From Nevskia sp. (GTDB taxonomy: Bacteria; Pseudomonadota; Gammaproteobacteria; Nevskiales; Nevskiaceae): a stretch of 51,020 nucleotides of DNA. The notes under the pieces are model-generated. The model was not told the origin of the DNA. It saw only the letters and a program-made list of their open reading frames with translations, and made no database searches. Shown here one piece after another: positions 13,479 to 22,125 of the stretch. The stretch covers positions 1 through 51,020 of the forward strand of contig JALNYU010000025.1 in NCBI GenBank assembly GCA_023229645.1, written 5' to 3'. How positions within the stretch are numbered: position 1 is the first letter of the stretch; each line of letters begins with the position of its first letter. The translations under genes were made by a program, and so were the position numbers.

Positions 13479-16400
13479 ATGCGCCGAATCTGGGAATTTT
13501 TAAGCAATCGCACTGTGCTGACGGTGTTGGGCTTTCTAGCGCTCACCGTGTTGCTGCTGTTGTCGGTGACGACGCTGAAATTGAAACTGGGCGTCGCGCT
13601 AGCCCTGCTGCTCGCCGCGCTCTTGATCTGGCTTGCGCTACATCTGCTACGGCAGCGCCGCGCGCGGCTTGCCTCACAGGCGATCGGCTTGATGATCGAA
13701 CGCGAAGCGGAACGGGCAGTTAGTACCAGCGCACCGGGCAACCAGCACGAAACAGGCGCGCTGCGTGATCGTTTAGTCGAGGCGATCAAAACCATCAAGA
13801 CCTCGCGCCTGGGCGCGACGTCCGGCAAGGCCGCGCTTTACGAACTGCCGTGGTACGTGATTATTGGCAACCCGGCGGCTGGCAAAAGTTCGGCCATTAT
13901 CAACTCCGGCTTGCAGTTTCCGTTTGCGGAAAAAAATGGCCGCATCGTCCAAGGCATTGGCGGCACGCGCAACTGCGATTGGTTCTTCACCACTGAAGGC
14001 ATCTTCCTCGATACCGCCGGGCGCTACGCGGTACAGGACGAAGATCGTCGCGAGTGGCTGTCATTCCTCGGCCTGCTAAAACAGCACCGCGCCAAAGCAC
14101 CGATTAACGGCATCGTCATCGCCGCAAGCGTCTCCGAACTGATGCAAAGCGGCCCAGAGTTCGTCATCGACCTCGCCAAGCAACTGCGCCAGCGGGTACA
14201 AGAACTCACCGAAGAACTCGGCGTCTTTGCGCCGGTATATGTGCTGTTTACCAAAGCCGACTTGATCTCCGGCTTCGGTGAATTCTTCGCCAGCGCCGAT
14301 GCCCAGGAGCGGGCTCGGGTTTGGGGCGCAACGTTGCCGTACGATGCGGTCGGCCGCGCCGATGCCGTGGCGGCGTTCGATCAACATTTTGATCTGCTCT
14401 ACGACGGCCTGCGTGAACTCTCGCTCGCGTCGATGGCACTGAAGCGAAACGAGCAAATCAGCGCGGGCGTGTTCGCGTTTCCGCTCGAATTCGCCGCGCT
14501 AAAAGCGCCGCTACAAACCTTCCTCGCCACCCTGTTTCAAGACAACCCGTTCCAGCATCGGCCGATTTTTCGCGGCTTCTATTTCACCAGTGCGCTGCAG
14601 GAAGGCACGGCCACCAGCGCGTCAAATAAACGCGTAGCGGAGCGCTTTGGCTTGAGCGCCAGCAGTACGCAGCGGCAAGCGCCGACACTGGTCTCATCTC
14701 AAAACGGGTTCTTCCTGCGTGAATTATTTTCGCGCGTGATTTTTGCCGATAAAGATCTCGTGCGGCAGTACGCCAACCCCACCCGCGTGCGTCTGCGATA
14801 CGTGAGCTTCTTTGCCGGCGCGGTCGCGCTCGGCCTAGGCCTGGCGCTATTAACGTGGTCCTATCTCGGCAACCAGCGGCTGATTGCGAACACACAAGCA
14901 GACCTCGACAAAGCGGTGCATGTGCAAGACGGCCGCGTCGATCTCGGGTCGCGTCTGGAAGCGCTAGGCATTCTTCAGGATCGTCTACAACAGCTGCAGA
15001 CCTATCGCGATGATCACCCGCTGACACTCGGCTTTGGCCTTTATCAAGGCGATGCCTTGGAAAACAAATTACGCGCTGAGTATTACAGCGGCGTTCAGGA
15101 AATTTTGCTGCGGCCGGTCACCGCTGCGCTTGAAGGTTTTTTACGTGACGTGAATGCCAATAGCGACAAGCTCCAAGCCGCGAATCGCCCGGCAGCAACA
15201 GACGCCGGAAACGGCGCCGCGCCGCAAGCGGTAACGCAGTACCAAGATCTATCGCCACGCAACGTTGACGACGCCTACGCCGCGCTGAAAACCTACCTGA
15301 TGCTCGGCGATCGCGAACATCTCGACGCCGGCCACCTCAACGATCAGCTCACGCGGTTCTGGCGCAGCTGGCTGGATAGCAATCGCGGCAGCATGCCGCG
15401 CGAAGACATGATCCGCAGCGCCGAGCGGACGTTGAATTTCCTGTTGGCGCAAATCAATCGGCCGGATTTTCCGCTGATCGAGCAGAAGCTAATTTTGGTC
15501 GATCAAACTCGCGAAGCGCTGCGCCGCGTTGTTCGCGGCACGCCGGCCCGCGAACGGATTTATGCCGATATCAAGGCGCGCGCCGGTACCCGCTATCCGG
15601 CGATGACCGTTGCCCGACTGCTCGGTGAACAAGACAAAGAAATCATCGCCGGCAGCCATGCAATTCCCGGCGCGTTCACCCGTGAAGCTTGGGACGGCTA
15701 TGTCAAAAGCGCGTTCCGCGACGCCGCCAATAAAGAACTCCAGAGCAACGATTGGGTACTAAAAACAGCGGTGCGGGACGACCTCACGCTCGAGGGCAGC
15801 CCGGAACAGATTGAGCAAAATCTGGTGCGCGCCTACAAGGCCGAATACGTTAAGGAATGGCAGCAATTCATCCAAGGCGTGGCGATTCGCGAATTCGATG
15901 GTTTCGAAGACGCGGTGAAGCGCATGAACCGCCTCGGCGACCCTGCCAATTCACCGATCCGCAAGCTTCTCACCACGGTTTACGATCAAACGGCCTGGGA
16001 CAATCCCTCATTGGTCGATCAGGGCTTGGAAAAAACCCAGCGCGGCCTCTTGGCCTGGTTTAAGCGCGTAATCCTCGGCGGTGGCCGCAGCGGCGTGAAC
16101 GTCAATATCAATGTCGATCCTAACGCACCGAAAAGCGAGGCTCAGCTCGGTTTAATCGGCAAGGAATTCGCGGCAATCGGCGCGCTAGTCGTCGCCCGCG
16201 GTGACGGCAAAGATGCCTCACTGCTGAACGGCTACCTCGCGTCTTTGTCGAAAACTCGCAGCCGCTTGAACCAGATCAAAAATGCCGGTGATGCCGGTCC
16301 GCCGAGCAAGCAACTGATGCAGCAAACCTTGGACGGCAGCGGCTCGGAACTGGCCGACGCACTGAAGTATGTCGATGAGAGCATCCGTCCCGGCTTAAGC

Positions 16401-17225
16401 GATAGCGCCTGGCAAACGGTACGGCCGCTGCTGGTCCGGCCGTTGTTACAGGTTTATCAAGTCACCGTTAAGCCCACCGAGGACGAACTCAACAAAATCT
16501 GGCAAGCGCAGGTTTTTGACCCGTTCTCACGCACGCTGGCAGGGAAATATCCGTTCGATCCCAGTTCGCGGATTGAAGCCGGGGCAGCGGAAATTGGCCA
16601 GATATTTGGGTCTGAAGGCGCCATCTCGAAATTCATGCAAACCGCTGTGGGCTCGCTGGTCGTACGCCGCGGCGATACGCTGACACCGCGGACCTGGGGC
16701 GACATCGGCATCCGGCTAACACCACAATTCGTTGACGGTGTACCGCGCTATGTCGCTTCGCTTGGCGAAGCGGGCGCGGCGGCGAACGCCAGCAGCAATC
16801 AAACGGTATTTCAGATCAAACCAATTCCAGCACCGGGATTGATCGAATACACGGTTGAGATCGACGGCCAATTGCTGCGCTATCGCAATACCGCTGCCGA
16901 TTGGTCCAACTTCGTTTGGCCAGCGAGTAACGGCGCGCCCGGCGCCAAAATCACCGGCGTGACAAACGATGGCCGAAGCATCGAACTCACCAATAATCCC
17001 GGCCGCTCAGGCCTCGAACGGCTGATTAGCGGCGCCCAGCGCGAACGCCAAGCCGATGGCTCGTTTATCTTGAGTTGGTCTAACGACGGCGCCAACGTTT
17101 CAATCGCGCTCCGCATCATCAGCAGCCCGCAAGCAACCGGCAATGACAAAGCCGCAGCCTCGACAGCAGGCTCCAGCCTGCGCGGACTCAAGCTGCCGCA
17201 GACGATTGCCGGGCCGCAAGAATGA
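13479..17225 (+). CDS. tssM: Type VI secretion membrane-complex protein TssM (IcmF)
   Basis: The 1248-residue protein is the large inner-membrane component that, with TssL and TssJ, anchors the T6SS baseplate and spans the periplasm. It has two N-terminal helices (about 13-32 and 38-57), a cytoplasmic NTPase-like domain with Walker A GNPAAGKSS (130-138) and the following GGTRNCDWFFTTEGIFLDTAGRY, a third helix near 446-466 (FFAGAVALGLGLALLTWSYL), and a long periplasmic part ending in the TssM C-terminal beta domain. The length is typical of the family. It is followed by tagF after 45 bp. No frameshift or missing motif was seen. Confidence 0.97.
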   Translation: MRRIWEFLSNRTVLTVLGFLALTVLLLLSVTTLKLKLGVALALLLAALLIWLALHLLRQRRARLASQAIGLMIEREAERAVSTSAPGNQHETGALRDRLVEAIKTIKTSRLGATSGKAALYELPWYVIIGNPAAGKSSAIINSGLQFPFAEKNGRIVQGIGGTRNCDWFFTTEGIFLDTAGRYAVQDEDRREWLSFLGLLKQHRAKAPINGIVIAASVSELMQSGPEFVIDLAKQLRQRVQELTEELGVFAPVYVLFTKADLISGFGEFFASADAQERARVWGATLPYDAVGRADAVAAFDQHFDLLYDGLRELSLASMALKRNEQISAGVFAFPLEFAALKAPLQTFLATLFQDNPFQHRPIFRGFYFTSALQEGTATSASNKRVAERFGLSASSTQRQAPTLVSSQNGFFLRELFSRVIFADKDLVRQYANPTRVRLRYVSFFAGAVALGLGLALLTWSYLGNQRLIANTQADLDKAVHVQDGRVDLGSRLEALGILQDRLQQLQTYRDDHPLTLGFGLYQGDALENKLRAEYYSGVQEILLRPVTAALEGFLRDVNANSDKLQAANRPAATDAGNGAAPQAVTQYQDLSPRNVDDAYAALKTYLMLGDREHLDAGHLNDQLTRFWRSWLDSNRGSMPREDMIRSAERTLNFLLAQINRPDFPLIEQKLILVDQTREALRRVVRGTPARERIYADIKARAGTRYPAMTVARLLGEQDKEIIAGSHAIPGAFTREAWDGYVKSAFRDAANKELQSNDWVLKTAVRDDLTLEGSPEQIEQNLVRAYKAEYVKEWQQFIQGVAIREFDGFEDAVKRMNRLGDPANSPIRKLLTTVYDQTAWDNPSLVDQGLEKTQRGLLAWFKRVILGGGRSGVNVNINVDPNAPKSEAQLGLIGKEFAAIGALVVARGDGKDASLLNGYLASLSKTRSRLNQIKNAGDAGPPSKQLMQQTLDGSGSELADALKYVDESIRPGLSDSAWQTVRPLLVRPLLQVYQVTVKPTEDELNKIWQAQVFDPFSRTLAGKYPFDPSSRIEAGAAEIGQIFGSEGAISKFMQTAVGSLVVRRGDTLTPRTWGDIGIRLTPQFVDGVPRYVASLGEAGAAANASSNQTVFQIKPIPAPGLIEYTVEIDGQLLRYRNTAADWSNFVWPASNGAPGAKITGVTNDGRSIELTNNPGRSGLERLISGAQRERQADGSFILSWSNDGANVSIALRIISSPQATGNDKAAASTAGSSLRGLKLPQTIAGPQE

Positions 17226-17270
17226 CGCCAGCGCCCGCCCCACATCAGACCCAACGCCGGAGCACGCCAA

Positions 17271-18236
17271 ATGAGTAGCGTGTTCTATTTTGGCAAGATC
17301 CCGTCGCGCGGCGACTTTATTAAAAGCAGCAGCGCCGGCGCGGTGATTCAGCAGCTCGACACCTGGGTAACACGTGGCATGGAGCTCTTGCTCGATGATC
17401 CCGACTGGAAACGGCGCTACGACGAAGCCGCGCCGATTACCTTTCTATTCGCCGGAACGCGTGCTCGGCACATGATTACCGGCCGGCTGGTATCGAGCCG
17501 GGACGCCTCTCAGCGGCGCTATCCGCTGTTATTCGGCACCTTGGCGCCGGTTAGCGATCCACTACCGTTTTTGGTTTCGGCGCCGCTCTCGCTCGCCAGC
17601 GCGTGGTCGTTGCTACACAGCCTGCAAGACACCGTATTGCAAGCGGAAAATCCGCAAGCCGAACTGCTTCATGTCGAGCGCGTGGATGCCCCTATCGAAG
17701 ACCCGGCAATAACCAGCCGACGACTGCGCGAGTTTGCGATGCAAACAACATTGGCCGACTTGCAACAACAGTTCGGAGATAGTGAACCGCCGCCCAATTT
17801 ACGCCGCAGCATACTTGCGCTCGGCATCTTGCTACAGCCGATTTTGACCCAAGCGCGGCCGGAAGTCGGCAAAGCTTTGAACTGCCCGCTACCAGCGGAG
17901 CCACAGCTTGCAGCACTAACTGCTGCGTTCTGGCTCGACCTCATCACGCCGTTCCTAGCACGCGCCAATCTGGAGTTGGCGATTCTACAAACTCATAGCC
18001 CACGCGGCCCAATACTGACGTTGAGCTTCGGCGGCGCTCAGCCAAAGGTGCTGGAAAACATCTGGCGACAAGATCCACACAGCGATTACGCGATCGATAT
18101 CCGCGATGTTGACTGGGTTGAAGACTACGTCGGCAGCGCCTTGCACCTGGGCAAACTCGCCAGCTATTTGCAGCACGCCGAGCTCAGCTTGCAGCGGGCG
18201 ACAGCAACCTTTCGGGAGACTTTCCTTGGCTTATAA
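17271..18236 (+). CDS. tagF: T6SS-associated protein TagF (ImpM family)
   Basis: The 321-residue cytoplasmic protein starts with the family hallmark FYFGKIPSRGDFI, followed by a conserved WVTRGMELLL and, at about residues 85-110, RRYPLLFGTLAPV. TagF is a post-translational repressor of T6SS firing in species with threonine-phosphorylation control, and is often next to or fused with such regulators. The N-terminal ImpM domain is about 150 residues; the C-terminal part ends near the stretch IRDVDWVEDYVGSALHLGKL. The stop overlaps the TTG start of the OmpA-family gene by 11 bp, so the two are coupled. Confidence 0.92.
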   Translation: MSSVFYFGKIPSRGDFIKSSSAGAVIQQLDTWVTRGMELLLDDPDWKRRYDEAAPITFLFAGTRARHMITGRLVSSRDASQRRYPLLFGTLAPVSDPLPFLVSAPLSLASAWSLLHSLQDTVLQAENPQAELLHVERVDAPIEDPAITSRRLREFAMQTTLADLQQQFGDSEPPPNLRRSILALGILLQPILTQARPEVGKALNCPLPAEPQLAALTAAFWLDLITPFLARANLELAILQTHSPRGPILTLSFGGAQPKVLENIWRQDPHSDYAIDIRDVDWVEDYVGSALHLGKLASYLQHAELSLQRATATFRETFLGL

Positions 18237-19065
18237 AAATGGCTTTTCCGCGCGCGCAGCACTGGTGCTCGTCTGCGCACTGGCGTTCACGGCAACTGCC
18301 CAACAAAACCCGGCGCAAAAACCTGCAGCTGGCGATAATGGCGCGCCAGACGCGTCGGCGCCAGGCGAAACACCGGTAATCGTTGCCGGAACCGTTAGCG
18401 ATGACGCGACGAAGACGCAGATCCTCGCCCGCGTCCGAGAAATCTACGGCGCCAACCGCGTTGTCGATAACCTTGCAGTGGCAAACGTCCAAACGCCACC
18501 GAATTGGGGCGCATATGTGCAGCGCCTGATCTCGCCCGCTCTAAAAACCGTTAGCAAAGGCGAGTTATCGATCAACGGCACGACGATCGCCATCCGCGGC
18601 GATGTCGCCAACGAGGGACAGCGCCTGCAGCTGCCGCAAGAAATGGCGGCGCAGATTAATAACCCAACCTATATCGTCAAAAACAGCCTGCGCGTTGTCG
18701 CTGCAGCGCCACAAGCGATTTTGGATCAAGCGCTCGCGAACCGCACCATCGAGTTCGAGTTGGGCAGCGCCGTGCTAACTAACAACGGCCGGACGATTCT
18801 CGATCAAATGATCGTCGCAATGAAAACCGCCGGTACGCCGAAAGTGGAATTAATCGGTCACACCGATGCCTCCGGCAATCCTGATAAGAATCTAGCGTTG
18901 TCGCAAGCGCGAGCTGATTCGGTGAAAACGTATCTCGTCGAACACAGCATCGACGCCAGGCAAGTCGGCGCACGCGGCCTAGGCGCCGAGCGCCCAATCG
19001 CCAGCAATAACACCGCCGAAGGCCGCGCGAAGAATCGCCGGATCGAGTTTCACGTCGTTCCATAA
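18226..19065 (+). CDS. OmpA-family peptidoglycan-binding protein with BON-like domain, T6SS-associated
   Basis: The 279-residue protein has a signal peptide (about 1-25, ending TATAQQ), a short linker, a BON-like region (about 45-150, VIVAGTVSDDATKTQILARVRE and LSINGTTIAIRGDV) and a C-terminal OmpA domain (about 172-279). In that domain VELIGHTDASG, LSQARADSVKTYL and the Asn-Arg-Arg-Ile-Glu-Phe end are the peptidoglycan-binding signatures. It likely ties the T6SS membrane complex to the cell wall, as TagL-type proteins do, but as a separate periplasmic protein. The start is the TTG at 18226, with GGGAGA eight bases upstream. That gives a proper signal peptide, whereas an earlier in-frame ATG inside tagF would not. 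Confidence 0.85.
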   Translation: MAYKNGFSARAALVLVCALAFTATAQQNPAQKPAAGDNGAPDASAPGETPVIVAGTVSDDATKTQILARVREIYGANRVVDNLAVANVQTPPNWGAYVQRLISPALKTVSKGELSINGTTIAIRGDVANEGQRLQLPQEMAAQINNPTYIVKNSLRVVAAAPQAILDQALANRTIEFELGSAVLTNNGRTILDQMIVAMKTAGTPKVELIGHTDASGNPDKNLALSQARADSVKTYLVEHSIDARQVGARGLGAERPIASNNTAEGRAKNRRIEFHVVP

Positions 19066-19308
19066 TGAGCCCGACGAATCAGACCAACGAATCAGACTGA
19101 ATAAGACGTAACGCCGCGCCTCAGTGCGTTGCCTGTCGAGCTGGCCTTGGAAATTCCTACCCAGACCGAGGCTGATCTGACTGCTGATGCTACGCTCAGC
19201 GCTGATCCCGTCCAGGCCCATCGGGCGGCGCGGATCGATCAGCGCGGGCGGATTAACACGCAAAACCAGAAACAGGCGCGCCATAGCAACGCGCCGACAG
19301 GGATCATC

Positions 19309-20805
19309 ATGAAACAAAGCATCAGGAAACGGATCGGGATCGTCCTCGGCTGCATCCTGGCCGCGAGCGCGAGCGGCACCGCCTGGGCCAAGGCGGAATT
19401 GACCGGCCTCGTCGTGCTCGAACACGAACACGGCGCGCCGCAAGAAGGCGTTGCGGTCAGCGCGCCTGGGGCGAATCAGGACACCAGCCTCAGCGATGGC
19501 ACGTTTAAGTTGGAATTCCCAAAATACGGGCCCGGCGACGAAGCGCGCCTCATCATCACCCGCCCCGGCTGGGTCGTCGTCAATGAGTTCCAGCTCCAGC
19601 GGCCGTTACCGAAGCTCCGCGCCGCGCCGCTGAAAATCATCATCTGCAAAGCGCCGGACCGGGAAAAATTCGCGCTGGTGTTTTACCGGCTGAAGGGCAC
19701 ACAAGCGGTGGAAAAAACCTACCAGCGCAAGCTCGCCGAACTGGAAAAGAAAACCACGAGCACCGCGGCCGATCTGGCCAAATTACGGGAGGAGCGCGAC
19801 CAGGCGCTGAAACAGGTCGAGGACTTATCCCGCCAACTCGCCGCGCTCGCGCCCGACAGCGTCGGCCAAGGCGTTTACCGCGAAGCCTTGCAGCTATATC
19901 TGGATGGCCAGCTCGATGCCGCGCTGGCGGCCCTGAGCGACGCGCGCCTGATCGTGGAAACCGAAGCCGCGCAAAAAGGAGTGGACGAAGTCGTGCGCGG
20001 CTGGCTGCTGAAAGCCGGTCTGCAAACCCTGCGCTTCGACTTCGCTGGCGCGGCGCTAACCTACCAGGCGGCCGTCACGCGCGTCCCCGGTTCTTTGGAC
20101 GCTTGGTTCGAGTACGGATATTTTTCGCAAATGCAGAATCACTTCCCGGAAGCTGGGGAAGCCTACCGCCGCGCGCTGGTGCTGGCCCGCGAATCCGAAA
20201 ACGCCGCGCAGATCGCGCTGATTTTGAACAACCTGGGCGCGCTGGAGCGCACCGAAAACCACAACGACGCGGCGCGCCAGGCGTATGAGGAATCGCTGGC
20301 GATTTACCGCGCGCTGGCGCGGCAGAACCCGGACGTGTACCAGCCGGATGTCGCGCGGGGCCTCAACAACCTGGGCGAACTGGAGCGCGCCGAAAACCAC
20401 AACGACGCGGCGCGCCAAGCGTATGAAGAATCGCTGGCGATTTACCGCGCGCTGGCGCGGCAGAACCCGGACGTGTACCGGCCGGATGTCGCGCGGAGCC
20501 TGAACAACCTGGGCGAACTGGAGCGCGCCGAAAACCGCCATGACGCGGCGCGCCGAGCGCATCAGGAATCGCTGGCGATTTACCGCGAGCTGGCACAGCA
20601 GAGCCCGGATGTGTATCGGCCGAACATCGCAGCGAACAAGAACAACCTGGGCAATCTGGAAAGCACTGAGAAGCACTTTGACGCAGCACGCAAAGCGTAT
20701 GAAGAGGCACTGGCGATTTACCGCGACTTCGCAAAGCGGGCGCCGGATGCCTACGCGCCCTACGTGCGCACGGTCGAGAAAAACCTCGCGGCTCTCCCTC
20801 AATGA
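19309..20805 (+). CDS. Secreted TPR-repeat protein with N-terminal regulatory-like domain
   Basis: The 498-residue protein begins with a signal peptide (about 1-27, cleaved after AWA), preceded by AGGGAT before the ATG. Next come a carboxypeptidase-regulatory/Ig-like domain (about 30-100, ELTGLVVLEHEHGAPQ, DTSLSDGTFKLEFP), a coiled coil (about 134-182), and TPR repeats. The last four repeats are kinesin-light-chain type, 46 residues each (LNNLGELERAEN...SLAIYR), encoded by near-identical 138-bp DNA units. TPRs mediate protein-protein contacts, here in the periplasm. The ATGA overlap with the next gene shows tight coupling. Its place in the T6SS block suggests an accessory role. The DNA is very GC-rich. 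Confidence 0.85.
   Translation: MKQSIRKRIGIVLGCILAASASGTAWAKAELTGLVVLEHEHGAPQEGVAVSAPGANQDTSLSDGTFKLEFPKYGPGDEARLIITRPGWVVVNEFQLQRPLPKLRAAPLKIIICKAPDREKFALVFYRLKGTQAVEKTYQRKLAELEKKTTSTAADLAKLREERDQALKQVEDLSRQLAALAPDSVGQGVYREALQLYLDGQLDAALAALSDARLIVETEAAQKGVDEVVRGWLLKAGLQTLRFDFAGAALTYQAAVTRVPGSLDAWFEYGYFSQMQNHFPEAGEAYRRALVLARESENAAQIALILNNLGALERTENHNDAARQAYEESLAIYRALARQNPDVYQPDVARGLNNLGELERAENHNDAARQAYEESLAIYRALARQNPDVYRPDVARSLNNLGELERAENRHDAARRAHQESLAIYRELAQQSPDVYRPNIAANKNNLGNLESTEKHFDAARKAYEEALAIYRDFAKRAPDAYAPYVRTVEKNLAALPQ
20224..20775 (+). repeat. Tandem array of four 138-bp units encoding TPRs
   Basis: Units start at 20224, 20362, 20500 and 20638. The first three are nearly identical at the DNA level, the fourth more diverged. 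Such arrays change copy number by slippage or recombination in 46-residue steps without shifting frame. Confidence 0.9.
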
Positions 20806-21635
20806 ATCCCTCAACGCCCTTCGCCCGTATTCGCACGCCACTACTCGTCGCGCTGATCAGCCTGCTGTTCGGCCTCGCGGTGTTGGCGGTGCTGTTGTTT
20901 CAAGCCGAGCGCCTCGTTCGCCTCGGCCTGATCGGCAATCTCTGGTACGTGTTGCTACTGTTGACGGGCCTCGCCGCCGCCGTCGCGCTGTTCGCCTTGT
21001 TCAAGTCTTACGCCCGTTACAGCGGCAAGGTCTTGAGCGGTACCTTGGAACTGGGCGGGCCGGCGGTGCTGATGCTGGCGGTGGTGCTGCTCGGCTTCTG
21101 GCTGGTGCCGATGCCGGTGGCGGCGTTCGATGTGACGGTGTTCGTACATGGGGCGGCCGGCGTTGGCGCGCAGGTGTTGCGGGATCGGGGCACGGTGAGC
21201 TTATTTATCGGCAACGATCAGCGGCAGGAGCGCATCGGCGCCAAGGGCGAGGCGCGCTTTATCGGCATTCCAGCGAGTTTTCGCGGCCGCCGCGTGCCGG
21301 TGGCGGTGCTGGCGGAGGATTACGAACTGGCCGAGCCGCAGGCGCAGGTACTGCTGGACCCCGAGGCCGTTTATCTGAAGGTAAAACCGAAAGACCTGCC
21401 GCTAAGCGGCCGGGTGTTTGATGCCGAAACCCAGCAGGCGATTCCCGGCGCGCGCCTGACCTTGGCGGATCAGGATGGACTCAGCGACGCCAACGGCCGC
21501 TTCCAGTTCACGCTGCCGGCGGACAAGGCCGAGCAGGCATTGCGGATCACCGTGCCCGGTTACGCGCCGTGGAGCGGGCGCGTGACGGCGGGCGGCAACG
21601 CGCTCTCGGTTCCGCTGAGCCGGGCGCCGCATTGA
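20802..21635 (+). CDS. Membrane protein with C-terminal carboxypeptidase-regulatory-like domain
   Basis: The 277-residue protein has three transmembrane helices (about 13-34, 44-67 and 85-106), then a periplasmic or extracytoplasmic part of about 170 residues. Its C-terminus (about 198-275) is a carboxypeptidase-D regulatory-like beta-sandwich: LSGRVFDAETQQAIPGARLT, DANGRFQF, ITVPGYAPW. A similar fold seems present at the N-terminus of the upstream TPR protein, with which it overlaps by ATGA. The two may therefore form an envelope complex. I do not recognise a named family. The DNA is GC-rich and the gene is the last of the plus-strand T6SS block. Confidence 0.75.
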   Translation: MNPSTPFARIRTPLLVALISLLFGLAVLAVLLFQAERLVRLGLIGNLWYVLLLLTGLAAAVALFALFKSYARYSGKVLSGTLELGGPAVLMLAVVLLGFWLVPMPVAAFDVTVFVHGAAGVGAQVLRDRGTVSLFIGNDQRQERIGAKGEARFIGIPASFRGRRVPVAVLAEDYELAEPQAQVLLDPEAVYLKVKPKDLPLSGRVFDAETQQAIPGARLTLADQDGLSDANGRFQFTLPADKAEQALRITVPGYAPWSGRVTAGGNALSVPLSRAPH

Positions 21636-21754
21636 GCGCGCCGCCGTGCGAAGAACCGCGTTGCAGACCACAATCACCAATTGAGTTGACCACGCATTGC
21701 CAGCGACCTGACCAGCTCCGCCAGCCTATTGCCCTGTACCCGACTTCAATTTGC

Positions 21755-21952
21755 GCATTTAAATTTGGGTTCGATATCGACCTGAAGACCGGCGAACGAA
21801 GCGGCGGCACGAACAGCCGCCCAGAGCATGTGAAGGCGGTGGCGGAGGCAGCACTCAAACGTATGGGCATCGACACCATCGATCTGTTCTACCAGCACCA
21901 CGTTGATCCAGCAGCCCCGATTGAGGACGTCGCCGGAGCCGTAAAAGAATTG
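21755..21952 (+). pseudogene. Internal fragment of an aldo/keto reductase gene
   Basis: About 65 codons in one frame read like the central part of the AKR superfamily: KFGFDIDLKTGER, then RPEHVKAVAEAALKRMG, IDTIDLFYQHHVD and PIEDVAGAVKEL. The catalytic Tyr/N-terminal barrel and the C-terminal half are both missing. The fragment ends at the left edge of a MITE and is not resumed on its other side. It is a remnant, unrelated to the T6SS genes around it. Confidence 0.8.
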
Positions 21953-22044
21953 TTGATCCGGCCATTAAGTACTTGAATAAAAACAGTGCAATGCCAAACC
22001 GGATGCCGCACTTCCGAGAAAGCGAGAAATGGCCGGATCAATAA
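21950..22044. repeat. MITE (95 bp), copy 2, inverted relative to copy 1
   Basis: The reverse complement of 11630-11724 aligns here over all 95 bases with four mismatches. The right end keeps AATGGCCGGATCAATAA; the left outer TA has become TG. The two copies bracket the tssM-to-21635 block in opposite orientation. Confidence 0.88.
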
Positions 22045-22125
22045 TAGGCGGCCCTAATCTTCCCAATCTCGAAATTAGCTGAGCAGAGCAGATCAAATCG
22101 CGGCGGCAAAGGCACTACAGCACAA

